Assembly (NCBI GenBank): GCA_964036295.1
Contig: OZ038472.1
Location: 10,536,068 to 10,600,067, forward strand
Length of the DNA stretch: 64,000 nucleotides
Source of the DNA: Plumapathes pennacea
Lineage: Eukaryota; Cnidaria; Anthozoa; Antipatharia; Myriopathidae
Direction: 5' to 3'
The position numbers and the translations under genes were made by a program. Under the pieces are notes generated by a model. That model saw only the letters and a list, made by a program, of their open reading frames with translations, was not told the origin of the DNA and ran no database searches. Shown piece by piece: positions 45,562-60,789 of this stretch; the first letter of the stretch is position 1, and every line of letters starts with the position of its first letter.

Positions 45562-48500
45562 GTGAGTATTTTAAACTTAAAAATCCTTCTCACAATTCAA
45601 TTGATATTTGTATATACTGATATCTATTGAGGGCTCAATTTTTTTTTGCATACAGCCATATATTTAAGAAGTATATAACGCGTCACCGTGTAATATAGCC
45701 TCATCTAAACACTTGGGAAGTTGGGAGAACACTCGAGTAGCGTAAGGAAACCACGAGGCCGCCGAGTGAAAATATCGCTTTTACCACGAGAAAATAAAAC
45801 CCATATCTTCAAGCCGCCGTGTAATTTTCTTTTTATTGTATAGACACGAGTGTTTTACGAGAAAATGCATAAACAACCGTGCAAAAGCGGAAAATGACGC
45901 CATCGATATCTTCACTAGTGAGGGTAGGGAAAATACGCAACTCGGATCCCAGATGTAGTTTCTTATGGATTTTACGCACGGTATATTTTCCAGTAAAACA
46001 CTCGTGTCTGTATAACAAATATTTAAAACAATAACTACGTTGACGCTGTTTGAATTACTAATATCTTATTTCATAACTTCAGAACGTCCGCCGTGTGAAG
46101 GCGACGCGCTTGGTATGGGGAATGAAGCCATCCATGATCAAAGAATCACGTCTTCGTCAGTTCTTAGTAATAGTACTCTTGCCAAATATGGAAGGCTCAA
46201 CTTTAGTGGTGGTTCATGGTGCGCGTCTGAGAGTGATGGAGTTACACATTATTTGGAAGTTGACCTGACATCACTACACGCCATCTGTGCTGTGGCTACA
46301 CAGGGGAATTCTAAAGCGGGCCAGTGGGTAGAGAAGTACCAGCTACAGACGTCCACAAATAGGAAAAATTGGTCAAGTTACAAAGAAGGAGGACAAATCA
46401 GGGTAGGAGTGGGGTAAAACTATATAAAAAAATATTTTGATACCATAAAGCAGTTCTTAAGACAATATAATAAGGCGCCATTAGACACCATCATCGCGTT
46501 CTGGAATTTCTACACTCAAGTTGTTGGGTCCAGTAATCTAATTCATATGGTTTCGTGTGCAAAACAAACTACTTGATAATTTGTACTGGCCTTTCAATAA
46601 ATGCACAATGTTTTTGATAACGTAGTTTTCACGTAACCTATTTTACTTATATGTTTCAGGATTTTCAGGGCAACACTGATCGAAAAACAACAGTTAAGCA
46701 TGTTTTGTTTGAAGGTGTTGTCGCTAGATACATACGTGTGATGCCAAAGACCTGGCACGGTTTGTGTTGCCTGAGAATTGAGCTGTACGGAGCAAGGGGT
46801 ATGTGTATATATATGTGTGTGTGTCACTGATTTACTTATGTATTACATGTATGTATTGTATGCACGCATTGTAATGCATGTATTGTGTGTGTGTGTGCGC
46901 TGTATCCCTTCTTTCACTGTTTACCTTAACATGTCGCCAATGTTTTGCCTTTTCAGACCATTTTTGCCAAACAACACCAGTGGGAATTGCACATCGATCA
47001 AAAATTCCTAATCACAGGATGAACGCGACTACGTCCTATTTGGATTACAACAATACTTATGGACCTGAAAAGGGCAGATTTGGCAAGACGAATTGCGCCT
47101 GGAAAGCAAAAGAGGCATTTACAGGTGCCGATTATCTTCAAGTGGACCTCGGGGGATCCTATTTTATCTGTGCATTGGCCACGAAAGGAAATCTCTGTGA
47201 TTTGCAAGAATGGACAAAGAAATACAAAACGTATCTGTCACAAGACAACATTTATTGGAGCCAGTATCGGGAAAATGCAACATTTAAGGTTAGCTAGGGG
47301 AAGTGTCAGTTAAGTCATTACGAACGAGTTGAGAACTAAGTGTATGATCATGTATGAAAATGAAAACATGGAGTAACTTAGTTTCACATCAAGGGAGATT
47401 TAATGGTGAACTATGATTTAAAAATTCGTTAGATCAGTTATGCCTGTTAAAGAGCAAGTTTAGGGCAATCCGTAGATAATTTCAGGACACGTTTTCTTCT
47501 GATAAGAAGCACCCAAAGAGTAATTGTTTGTCGATAACTTTTCTACATTAACCTGCAGTTTTCTATTGATTTGTCTTAATATTTTGCTGATGAATTTCGA
47601 TAAAAGTGTTGATTTCCGGTTCCAAAACAGTTAATTTTTAAATTAACCTATATCGCATTCTACTTTTAAAGTGCAGAAAAGAAAGATAACATCAGACCTA
47701 CATTCTGCAGCCCAATAGCTTTACAACGATATGTAGTACGTGTACCTCAAGTTGTACAACGACCATTTTTCCAAGAGACACGCGCAAAACTTAAAAATTG
47801 GGACCTTAAGAAATGAAGCGATGAAAATTGTAGGCCATGCATACAAATATATTTCCAAAAGTTCAAATGTAAATTTCCAACGCGAAAGTCTTCACTTGTG
47901 TTCACTGCGCATGCATGATTTGAGAACAAAGTTTAACGTCTGGTGATGCCATTAGAAAGTTGTTTCTATTTTCATGGAAGATATTCGCAGGCAACGTAGA
48001 CAGTAATACAACACAAAAGAACATCGTGAACACCCTTCCACGGGCCAAGTTCATCCGTTTCTGGCCTACAGAGATTCATACGTGGACTGCTCTCAGAGTC
48101 GAGGTTTATGGGGTAGCGCAAGGTAATGTACATTTTGGCTTTCAGCCTTACTCTATTTACATATATAATTTTATATTGGATGACGCCATTTTGAATTTCT
48201 TTATTACATGAAATTTTTGCAACACATTAATTTTGCAATTTTTGGGAGGCGGGTGGGGGAAGGGTGCAGATGTGTCGGGAAATTTAAGTGCCTTGAAAAT
48301 TTTGTGCAATAAGATTCTTCATCAACCCCCTGAGAACGGGAGAAACTCTGGATTAAGAGTTTTCCCTCGTCCTCCATTTCATTTCAGGCTGTCGAGCCTC
48401 CTTGGGTATGGAAGATAATTTAATCAGCGATGTACACGTCACGGCTTCTTCAAACCCGATCACCGCACATAATGGACGTTTGTATAAGACTTCAGCGTGG

Positions 48501-51500
48501 TGCAGTTCCGACGCTAATGCTGGCTACCTGCAGGTAAAACAAGGTTAACCTTTTCACTCCTGAGCTCATAATACAAATTCTCCCAACCATTTAAGAAAAA
48601 AATGTGAGTGATGTAGTGAGAATTGATAGGTCAATCAGCTTTCATCTGAGCAAATTATCAAGTAACAAATTCTCTATACAGTATATATCTCTACTGAAAA
48701 ACTGAAGGAGGAGATTGAAGTTGATCACTCTCAGGAGTGAAACGGTTAAACATACTGCTCCTTGCTCTCAGGCTGAATACATAACTTACAATAGGCAACT
48801 GCTTTGTTACATTTAAGTTCAACTGTAATTATCGTTCATAACTTTGCTTAACTCATCTTTCAGTCGAAGAAGCATCAATTTTCAATTTTCAATTACGCGC
48901 CACATTGCATTACATACAGTGGAACCTCCCGTAAGCGACCACCCTTCGTTCGTCTTTAAGTGGTCGCTTACGGGAGGTGGTCGTTTACGAGATTTTCTCA
49001 CCACGGGAGGTCTAAGTGAGATCCAGCTTTGAGCCACAAGCAGTGTCAAAAAAAGCAGTTTTAGTGATAGAATAACACCTTGAGTTTTAAGAAATCAACG
49101 TTGTGTCCTGTCGTACATTATATTACACATGTTTTGTTGGTCCGGTTTCTGCAAAGAAGTTAGTCCTTACTCAGAAAATTGAAAAAGAGTGGTCGCTTAC
49201 CGGGGGTAAAAGACAATAGAAAAACTAAAACGGTGAGCATCAAAGGTGATCGCGGTAGCTTACGAGAGGTTTCACTTATAGAAATTTGACTGATGGACCA
49301 ATCGGTCATTTGGTGAGTGGTCGCTTAAGAGAGGTGGTCGCTTACTGGAGGTGGTCGCTCAGGGAGGTTCCACTGTATAGACGTTACCAGAAATTTCTCT
49401 CCCATATACCTAGCGGTAGCACAACACTTTATACACGCGCAGTTTTAGATGCATCCTTCATCACCACAATTAACCGCATCTACTTGTAATCCTAACTGGC
49501 CGAGACTATTGAATAACCGTGCTTATAATAAAAATAGAAGGGTTGCAAAAGCCAAGCATTCGCACTTCTGAGTGAATGCATCATGCATCGTTATAGGTTG
49601 ACTTTTCTCAAGTGAAAACAGTAACAGGCGTGGCAACTCAAGGAAATTATTCAAATAGAAGTTGGGTCAAGACGTACCACATCAGCTACAAGTACGAATC
49701 CTCACCATGGATAGACTACAAATTGAAACAAGATAAAGGTTCATGGAAGGTACGTATGGTCGTCAGCTGACACTATGGCGAATTACTTCTTTTCTGTTTG
49801 AAGGCTGCTGCTAATAATGGTTACTCATCTTTCTGGCGAGCTCAGTGAAAAGACGTATGATCATGTAAATTGAACAGGTATTAAACATCAACTCCCCAAA
49901 TCGTTCATGAAGATGAATTGTGGATTGCGTAGTGGTTTTGACGGGAGTCTTGGGGAGTAGTTTTGCGAACATTTATTTTTACTAATGATTTTGTACATTC
50001 GAAATCCCATACAAGGAACCACCTTATCACTTCTTATTTTTTCAAACTGTCCATTACAGTTGTCATTATACACAATAAATGTCTATGAAAACAGCACCAA
50101 CTATTGATTTCCTCGTGCACAGTATAATTAACACATAACAGGATTACATGCTGTCCAATTTAAAAATAAGAATTTTTTTCGTCTAATTCTTTCCAAATTG
50201 GACAGCATGTAGTCCTTGTACATATACTAACAGTGTTGCTTGGAAACTTTAGCAAACCATAATCTGTTTAAGTCATACATTGTTACCGAGACAAGTGTGG
50301 GTGCAGACAGTTGTCGTTGTTAGGCGCTCAGTATGTCTCATGTCGTGCAACCTGTCAGTATTCCGTTTACTTATTTTAAATATAATACTAAATATTACAA
50401 TACGATTATAATTATAGCTTATTGGGACAGTGATAAACAGCATATAATTCTTAACCAGGCACAGTTTGCTTGAAGTCTCCATAAAATTACCCTGGCTCCA
50501 GAGGTCCTTATATTTTTATTCCTTCGAGAGTTTTCCGACAAGAACGGTGGCAACGAAGCGAGCGGAAAGGACCTCTGGGCGCACGAGGTAGCAACCTCAC
50601 TTCCATGAGTTTAGCTGAACTTCGTCGCTGATTGGTTAATGTTTTACAAACACAATGGCGATCGCGAGCGAGAAGAACTGGCATAGAAGTGAGGTTGCCA
50701 CTGTTTGCCTTTGTCGCTCTCTGCCGAGCCTTCGCCGCTCTTCATTGGCAAGCGAGGAACCTCTGGAACCAGGGTATTATAAAATTGGCTCTGCATTACA
50801 TGACATAAAAGACCGTGCAAAACAGTAGTAGCATAATGATACCTTTAAAACAACTGCCGTTTATTTTGCCGTTTCTTGTAGACGTTTAATGGAAATGTGA
50901 TAAATAACGAAGTGCGAGTCAACTGGTTGCCAGTGCCTGTTGCGGCTCGTTACATCCGGGTCGTAGCAGATTCATGGACACCATCAAGAAGCGGCCCGTG
51001 TTTACGAATCGATCTGTACGGGTGCAACCACAGTAAGTATAGTTTGTTTCATTCCTTTCAAACATTTTGCACAGCTCGAGTCTCCCGAACTCTTCTGCTT
51101 CTCTTCTTCTTGAGAATGACTCCAAATGACAACTCGTACACCTGTACTAAATCAACTTCTCTATTCCTGCTTGCAGTTCTGCGTCCAAGAATGACTTTGA
51201 AAAATCCCACAATCCCTTCCAGTGGTCCTACCATTGGCCCTACCAGTTTAACCTTAACTTGTACAGTAAGCTCCCAACCTCACACCGCTATAGAGTGGTG
51301 GAATAAAGACAAAAACCTCACTTCGCTGTCAACCGTCGAGTACCTGTCAGCGAACGGGTCTGTTGATGGCAGTGTTAGTGTCTCCAGGCTGCAAATTAAC
51401 TTCCAACGTGAAGAATTCAACTATGACTGCAAAACGAGTACAGCGAATTGCAACGTACAATTTAGCTGCATCGCCTATCTGCCGGGAAGTCGAACAGAGA

Positions 51501-54500
51501 CGCATTTCACACGTTCCATTGTGGTGCCTGTGACACTTGGTAAGTAAATTACGCCATAGTTTTGAACAAGTGTATAGCAATTATCAATTCACTTCCACAA
51601 AGGTTCGCGCGTACAGTATATATTTTCGTTCTAGAGGTACTGAGCTGCATGGAGCGTTTTAAACGTAGAGTGCGATTAGGTTAATTTGAAATTTTTGCTC
51701 CGACGAAGGGGTAGAGCTCAAAACGTCAGCTTCCAACTCTTTTATGGCGTCTAGGTTTCATATATGCTTGCCCTTAGTCGATTCATTTTATACGTAAATT
51801 GAAATTGACTGTTTCGGAAACGGGTATAAGAACTTGTGTGGGTTTTATTCAAAAATTTTAAATAACTATTTTCCGACACTCAATTAAGTGAGCTAAATAC
51901 CTTGTCAGCAATTCCGACCTTTGTTTTGTTCTTATTTTATTGAACAGCTTTTATGAAAACTGGTTCCGAAACGTTCCAAAACTCTAAAACTAAAACAGAA
52001 AAATCCTTAAAACGGAACCGATAAAAAATCGCTCACATCAGACAATAATTACAATGTATTTTAGGATATTTGAACGAAACCGACAAGAGTCTTGATTCCC
52101 TTTTCCGAAACAGCCAATTTTTAAATTAACCTAAATCGCACTCTACTTTTAAAATGCATGAAAAAGATAAAATCAAATAAAATTCTGCAGTCCAATACTT
52201 TTACGACAATAATATATAGTGCGTGTATGTACCTTAAATAGCCATACTACAGCGATCTTTTTCTCCTAGAGGCACGTCTACATACAGTACATTACAAACA
52301 AATTTAAAGCATGAACTGCAGGAGAAAAAGCATGGTTTGGTCGAGGGAGGAACTTGTGCTATGGCCGGAAATTGCGGACATGCATGCGCATAGAGCTGTT
52401 TTCGGATGACTGTCGAAAGTAATCGTGTGATTGCTTTGGTTTTGCGTTTGCTACGCTTTCCGATTGGTCCAAACAAGTTTGTCAGCATTCTCAACCAATC
52501 AGGAACAAAGCCAAAACCAAAACCAAACACTTCTCACGCAAGCGATGGCGTGTACTGGCATTGCTGATTGGAAAGTAAAACCAAACGCAAGACCAAACGT
52601 GAATTACTTTGGCTTCTGATTGGCTGAACTGTTTTCTCTCAGTCTCTGTGATTGGCCTGTGTGATTACTTTGGTTTTGGTTTTCGACAGTCATCCGAAAA
52701 CGGCTCTAAGAGGCAATGTAACTCCCACATTTTCGTGAAAAAATTCAAAGAGCAGTCCGACCTGTTGAACAAAAACCAGACTCTGACTGTGACCAGAGAA
52801 CTGGGATGAATGACTCTGAGTGGAATCATTGCAATGCATCACATAACGCCGGAAGTAAAAATATCTCAGACCTTGGTAACAATACTGCGGACACGCATGC
52901 GCATAAGCACTACTGGTACGTGTGCGCACTACACGCATGCGCACTTCTGGTACTTGTAATGCAAGGCAAGAAACCTTTGCAATGAAGGCCTGTCTAACCT
53001 GCTAGACTGAGGTTCCAAGGAGAAGGGAACTTCAACCGTTTGATTCTTTATTGTGCATGCGCAAGATTACGTCACTGATTTGACATTGCAGACGCAGAAT
53101 GAACCAGCGGATATAATCGGCAGACTAGTAAACGGCCAGCAATAGGAATTTTTTTTGGCATGTGCAACTTGTACAAACGGTTGCATGTAGAGGTTCGTTT
53201 CCCCTCACAATCTCTTGCCTAGCAGATCTGGTTACTTCTCTAGACAAATCAATGGTTTTCTTAAATAAAAGACATTGTTCGTAATTTTATGCACAGCCTA
53301 AAGTAAATGATCACATTTGTTCTTATTTTGCAGTGAAGCCCAGGTTTGAGACCTTTCAACAAAACAAAATTTCTGTGCAGGGAGACAACGTAATCTTGGC
53401 TTGTAACGCCACCGGTGTTCCGCCACCAAACATAACGTGGACCTTTAACAATGGCGCTCTTCCCTCTTCCTCGAAGAGGTTTTTAAACGCAGTTTTACTG
53501 AATAATGTACAAAATAACGAAGAATACGAGGGCTTGTACACGTGCCACGCTGAAAACAGAGTAAGAAAGATAAATACTACGATGTTCCTCACCGTTGATG
53601 GTAAGCAGTTGATTGGAAGAAGTGATTCTTGTTGTGAAATTACCAGAAATTATCTTAATTGACTTCTTACAGCTTATTAACCCCAGAATCGAAACTTCAA
53701 TTTTCATACTCAAAACCTCGTTTCCAAGCTTGTTTGTTAATCCACCTTTTCTTATGTCCGCAGTATGACATTTTTCTTTTTGTATTTGGAATTCGGTATA
53801 CAGTGTATTTCCGACTGAAACTATTTTATTTTCTAGTTGAGGTGCACAATGATAGATTTTGTTAAGGAATCTTAAGCATCGTAGGTCTTACAATGCCTAG
53901 TTTTATTTTTGCTCAAACTTTAGAAAAGCCAACAGCAACGAGTTCTCCAAAAAGCACAACTACGCAGATCGGGAAGAAATTGGAACTGAACTGTGATGTA
54001 GGTGGTGACCCAAGACCCCAGGTCAGGTGGACAAAGGATGGATCGAGCAATATCTCCAGGGCCAATATCACTACGCCCTTAAATACGACACTTGTAATAG
54101 AGAGTGTGAGACTTGAAGACCAGGGTACATATAAATGTAAAGTAGAGAACAGAGCGGGTAAAGACTATTCCTCCTCCACAGTGATAATTCGCCATCTAGC
54201 TACGGAAATAAAAGGTCAGTAACTTTGACTTTTCGTTTATGACGATACAATGCTAGTGTCTAGATGACTGGAAATGTTTCTTAATTACTGAATTTTCGCT
54301 AACATTTATAACTTGATAAATTCATGTTTAAAGGTGATGTTACACGAGTCGATTTTTAACGATATTTTGCGCAACACCTACAATTTTGTACTGTAGCTGG
54401 CGCTTTGGTTCCAACTCCAAAAACATTGCAAACCTTCGCCAAAAGCAGACTTTCGTCTGAGAACAGAGCGGGTAAAGGGTATTCCTCCTCCACAGTGATA

Positions 54501-57500
54501 ATTCGCCATCTAGTTACGGAAATAAAAGGTCAGTAACTTTGACTTTTTCGTTTATGACGATACAATGCTAGTGTCTAGATGACTGGAAATGTTTCTTAAT
54601 CTCTGAATTTTCGCTAACATTTATAACTTCATAAATTCATGTTTAAAGGTGATGTTACACGAGTCGATTTTTAAAGATATTTTGCGCAACACCTACAATT
54701 TTGTACTGTAGCTGGCGCTTTGGCTCCAACTCCAAAAACATTGCAAACCTTCGCCAAAGGCAGACTTTTGTGTAAAGATTTTTTATAATTGGTAGGTTCC
54801 ACTGTTTACTAGACAAGAACTCCAGAAAAAAAATTGTTGAGCGAAAAATGGTCGTTAAAAAATCGTCTCAGTCGTGTAACAGTACTAGGCACGTGTTTTG
54901 TATTAGTATTTTTAGTTTTTTAAGCAATTTTATTATATAGACACGAGTGTTTTACTGGAAAATATACCGTGCGTAAAATCCATACGAAACTACATCCGGG
55001 AACCGAGTGGCGTATTTTCCATATCCTCACTAGTGAGGATATCGTTGGCATCATTTCCCGCTTTTGCACGGTTGTTTGTGCAATTTCTCGTAAAACACTC
55101 GTGTCTAATATAATAAAAAGAAAATTACACGGCGGCTTGAAGATATGGATTTTATTTTCTCGTGGTAAAAACATGGAGATTACTTCATGGAAAGTGCGCG
55201 CGTACGGTTTTTATTCACGAGTTGTGAAGTATCATAAAACGAACGAGCGAGGCTTTGCGAGCGAGTGAGTTTTATGATACGAAACAACGAGTGAATAAAA
55301 ACTGTACAAAGCACTTTCCATGATGTTTTCTGTTTATTATATACATACTGAGTCATTTATCATTCTGGCATAACTTTTTATTCAAACAATTCCAAAATAG
55401 TAAAATAGAAAAATTGTTCACAATGGAAGCGTCATGATCTTACAAACAGTATTAGCGAAGTAAAAATGAAATACTTAACATCATAAAGATTACTCCGAAT
55501 CTGAATCTCAGCTCCAAGTCGCTTCGGCGGGACCGGGAAACCCTTTAACAGTAGTGAAAAATCGTCGTTCGCAGCTTGTGATTGGACGAACGATTTTTTT
55601 CACGTGTGAAAAGCGTCGTTCGCGGCCTCTCATTGGCTAGAACTCATTTGCGTACGAAATTTTACGATATGGCTTTTTCGTGAGTATGTCTCAGTATGTA
55701 TATAATAAAATACTTTACTCACTCGCGAAGCGCTCGTTCGTAAAATATTGCTTATACCACTCGATAATAAAAGTGATATCTTCGCGCCGCCGTGTAATAT
55801 CCTCTATATACTACACAGGGGATAGCTAAGGAGGTATGTCTAAGTGTGAGCCTGATAACCAAAAGAGTTTTGTTCCATCAAACTAGGGAGTGATAGTAAT
55901 GCGAAAGTTACAGGCCTGACGATAGAGATGGTATGGGCTCCGTTAGTGGCCGTTATTCTGTTCAGTGTGTTACTCTTTACTGGGTGGCGAGTGAAGCGCA
56001 GATGCTCACAAGGTAAGTACGAATTGCACTATGAATTATGACTTAAAATGATCTTCGACAAACAACAAAAATAACTTTTTTATTATTTGATACTATAATG
56101 TACAGATAAACACTATCCCGCAGATAGCAGAACCTAATGGAGGCGGGAAATGAAGATTAATTAATTTATATAAAATCACTATGATACTACACGCGTTCTG
56201 ATTGGCTAAAAAACATAAAGGAAGAGAGGAAAAATATATATATACAGAATGTGAAGTATACACAGGCACAAGTTTCGTTTAGAATTGTTTTCTTAGCAAC
56301 ACACAAAAATATAAAAATAGCAGTGGTTGAGTTATACCAAGTTATAGAGTGTACTTGATATCTTGTAACGACAGTTTACCGATTAGTTATAGTTTTGGTC
56401 AAGGTGGGCGTATCAGTATAAGCATCGTGATTCGTTAAAACCTGTAATAGTAGCTCATGCAATTTAGTCTTCTAGCTGTTTTTTGGCAGTTTTCACCGGT
56501 TTGTTGGCAAACTATTACTGCCTAACTTTAAGTATGGAATAGAACATGAAATTTTCTTAGCTGGTTTGAATAGACATGTCTCTGTCTCTGTCAAAGACGC
56601 TTTGATCTGTGGGGGTGGGGGGGGGGGGGGGGGGGGGTCGCCTGGTGTGATCTTTAAAGGCATTTTCTATTCTATTTTAAATCCACATACATGGAACCTG
56701 TACCAATATGGACTGTTTCAAAGACAACAGGTATGATAGTAGTGGTAGTAAACTTTATTAACGTGTCGTTTCGTTCCAGCGCTGAGTGCACTAATTGGGG
56801 GACACCTAGCAAATAAAATACTAGATACTTGTACTCATTTACCAAATTATAGTCAAAACTAATACAATAGACCCCTTCACGGTATTGAATGCAGGATAGG
56901 TAATCAGGGCAAATAAACTGCATATACATTTGTTTTTCTGATCGGTGGAACTTCGTAACACTCCAAATTGTCATTTGCAAGCTTTCAGTGGTTCTGATTG
57001 CGAGCGATTTTACTATTAAATCGAGACTTCTCGCACGCGTCGTCGCCATGTTTTTTTTTTGTTCTTGCCCTGCTTACCCCATCATGCATTCAATACCGTG
57101 AAGGGGTCTATAGTTTTATGATCTAACTGATAAATTACTTTAATTTGTTCAGTTACTTTCTTGATTTACAACATTTGGATTTTGCTCCAGTGTGTGGAGC
57201 AAGTGATAATTAACGTATCTTTATGTTTTGGGATCAAAGTCCTTGCATGGTCCTTACTGCGGCATGCTTAAGGTTAGAAAACTACACAAGCAACATAAAA
57301 ACAAAACAGTAAATTAAAAACTTAAAATAGTGATAAACTTGACAGGACCTTGAAAAGGATAATCTCGATAGCAGTCTAAAACAACTAAACAATAAAAAGG
57401 AGGTAGTCTTCTATTGTATTTATCTTGGACAGCGTGCCGTCACCAGCACGCGCAACGCCACGTAACGCCACGTAACGTAAAGGTGTGAAAACCTGGCTGC

Positions 57501-59617
57501 CGAAGTCGTGGCTAGCCTGACCACGAAAATGGCGGTCCAATCCTTAGATTAAAAGAAGAACTTGGATGTAAATGAACTATTGAGACGCAAGCAAATCTTT
57601 GGGCGCCCTCAGTGCCAGCGGAGTGGTCGGCTTGGTTTCCATGGTTTAAAAGTATATCAAAACCAACCAAAGAACTATCTAAACATTCCCATTCGACTAT
57701 GTGTATTTTCTGAGTAACTGATGTTCAGCTAGATTTATGTGTTTTGTACACACCATTTAAAAGCCTCATATATCAGCTGGTGTTACATCTATTGTTTATT
57801 AATAAGTGGATTTACATCAATAGCCATGCGCACAGCTCCCCCGAGGTCCCCCCTGCGTATCCAGCTTTGTCCCTTGTCAAAAGAAGACGCCCCTCAGACC
57901 CCTGGGAAGTGTTTGAAGAAGACGTGGTCATTCAAGGTTTCTTGGGTGTCGGAGCGTTTGGGGAGGTCTGGAGAGCAGTGGTGCAGCACGTGGGCAGAAT
58001 CAAGGGAAATCGCGAATGCGCAGTAAAGAAACTCAGAGGTTCGGACAAAACTTAAGTGACATTAAATATGAAAAGAAAACATGAACATAGTCAAGATTCA
58101 TTTATGACTCATCGCTTAGTTGTTCAATTGTTTATTACTAATATAGATAAAATACTGGGCCCGGTTTTTCAAAGCACGATTAGGCTAATACTGGATTAGG
58201 TCTAAACCTTCATGTCATTTATATGCCTGCAAATGTGAAAGTTTCGTCGACAACTTCCTTTATGCGTTTTTAAGCTGGAATAAGCTTTTTAATCCATCTT
58301 CGAACAAAACTCTGAGGTTTATTGGCAGAGGGGTCGAGAGAAAGAATTTCGTTAATCCTGGATTAGCTTAATCGGCTTTCGAAAAACCGGGCCCTGGAGT
58401 TTACATGTCAGCATGTTGTTATAACTTTCTGTAGATTGTGAACTTGGTATATAGAGGGGCGTGTTTTTAAGGAATTTAGTTGACTTGCGTTGACCTGCTT
58501 TGGCCTTTATTTCCTATATATATCTTGTCTCGTTGAGTTGCAGTTTCTGTTAGTCGCGAAGCTAGGAAAAAGTTTATGAAAGAGATCGAACTTGGAAAGA
58601 TGCTTGGCAGTGAGGGTCATCCAAATATTGTTAATTTTTTGGGATGCGTGACCCGTACAGGTTAGTACCATGGTGGTGTTATAAATATACATACGTATGT
58701 ATTCTGAACTGAAATGCCATTGACGATAACACCAAATAAAACTCATTGCATATCTAAGCAGAAATGATCATGAGAGTGCACACGTGTGGTGCATGGAGCA
58801 ACTTAACTTGCCGCACTGTTAGTACTACGTTTGCATCGATTTCTCTTTTTCCTTGTTGTAGAAAACCCCATGATGATTATGGAGTACACACCTCACGGGG
58901 ATCTCTTGGGTTTTATGAGGAAGAGCCGTGGAGTAGAGGACAAGCACCACGTGGGAAAAGACGAGCCCGTCAAAAAACTGACAAACTACGACTTGGTGAA
59001 CTTTGCCCAACAAATCGCTTGTGGCATGAAATTTCTCAAATCCAAAGGGGTACATACTTACCATATCAATTTGAGAATTAACGCCCTGGTTTTACCATCA
59101 AAAATTCGACTCATGCGAATGCTCGTGTTACCCACTTTAAAATTTCTAAGTAGGAAATAAAATTAAAAATGAACGATTGTGATAATGTTCTGTAACCATT
59201 CGCAGAATGCTCAAACAACTTACCTAATTACATTTTTACCTTGCAAGCTACAATTACCACAATGAAAGTTGTTGTGGCAATATAATCACGTTTAAGGGAG
59301 GTTATTATTTTATAGATCATGCACCGTGACCTCGCAGCAAGGAACGTTCTGGTGGGTAACGACTTTGTCTGCAAAGTGACTGACTTCGGTTTGGCCTGTC
59401 AAACAGAAAAGTATGGTTATGGTTCCGCTAAGATGGTAAGTTTCCGAAAGAATATTAGTGGAAGTTGGGTCCAAGAGTTGTGTACTGAGCTATGTCTGAA
59501 TCAGAGAGATGCATTTATTAGTGTCACCATCTTTTTCTTCGTGATTTACTAGCTTACTACAAATTTATCTGTGGGATATTTATCATTATGGGGTATCATT
59601 ATTCTAATTGTTCTTAA

Positions 59618-59666
<49 letters not shown>

Positions 59667-60758
59667 CTTCTTCTTCTTCTTCTTCTTCTTATTATTATTA
59701 TTAAGGGCCGGCTTCCAACCAAGTGGACAGCTCCAGAGGTTCTGTTCGATACTTCCAGTTTCCAGATTTCATCCAAGAGTGATGTGTGAGTAACAATGTG
59801 TCACTAAGGAAACCAACTTCGATTCTTGTAAAATTTGTTATGGTAAATATACACCCTATGTATTTCAGGTGGTCCTATGGGATTGTGCTTTATGAGATCT
59901 TTACTCTTGGTAAGTGGACTTATGTTAAATGCATATAGAGATGAAACAAGAGCTTTGTAAGCCCTGATCTATACTTATGCAATATAACACGCTTTTTCAT
60001 GTCTTTGTACTCTTATATAAACACTTGTATGTTGGGAGAACACTCAGTTCAAAAAGTTCACAAGCACTCGCCGATTAGTTTTATAAAATACTTAAACGTG
60101 CTTCACAAAACCATGACTCTGCACATATTTATAAAATGTATTTTTAGCCAATCGGAACCCGTGTAGTATAGTTGTTTTATAATATTCTATATGAATCTAT
60201 TATGCAGTCTATTTTGGGGTGATTAAGCAATACTGGTTTTCGCCGCTTACTTGCTTGTGCGTTTCGAGTGGTAGGCTGCATAAAACTCTTTCCTCTGAGG
60301 TCAGTGCACCTCATCCTTTATAAGGTCTTGGTGGGAAATTGTTTGCATGTACCACGAGGTGTTTATCAACATATATATCTAAAACGTTTTCCCGTTTTTA
60401 ACCAATACAGCTCAATGAATTATGTAGGTCTTTCGTGGTCCCCGAATGCGCTTGTAGGTAATATGAGTGGTCCAATGAATAATCCAAAAAGATTAATTTA
60501 GTAATAAATAAAAAAGTAATTATACGCTAAAACTCGTTTGCTTCATTGTTAAGCAGAACGTCTGTAGACAGTGGGTAAGACTTATTATCGATCTGTTAAT
60601 ATTTGAGATAAATGTTAAAAGACAAATTCATGAAAGTACGCATTTATGTCAACATTTTGTAACCCCAAGGAAAGTGGAACTGAACAATGGCGCTATAATT
60701 CTTCAAAACTGGCATTGTACCAATGTAGTGCCTACGTTGTTTTTTTTTTGTTTTTTTG

Positions 60759-60789
<31 letters not shown>

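Larger units (their letters stand above)
56013..57835 (+). other. Gene B intron region hiding a juxtamembrane exon
   Basis: 56677-56730 aligns with 19381-19434 of gene A and ends at donor CAACAG|GTATGA. 57181-57215 aligns with 19484-19521. A poly-G run lies at 56612-56637 and a MITE at 56868-57110. At least one exon must lie here to fix the reading phase. Confidence 0.45.

Noticed and set aside
47986-47990. Acceptor cgcag for gene B exon 5
   Set aside because: It would need phase 1, but the previous exon ends in phase 0; using it gives an immediate stop. The upstream gaag acceptor keeps the frame.
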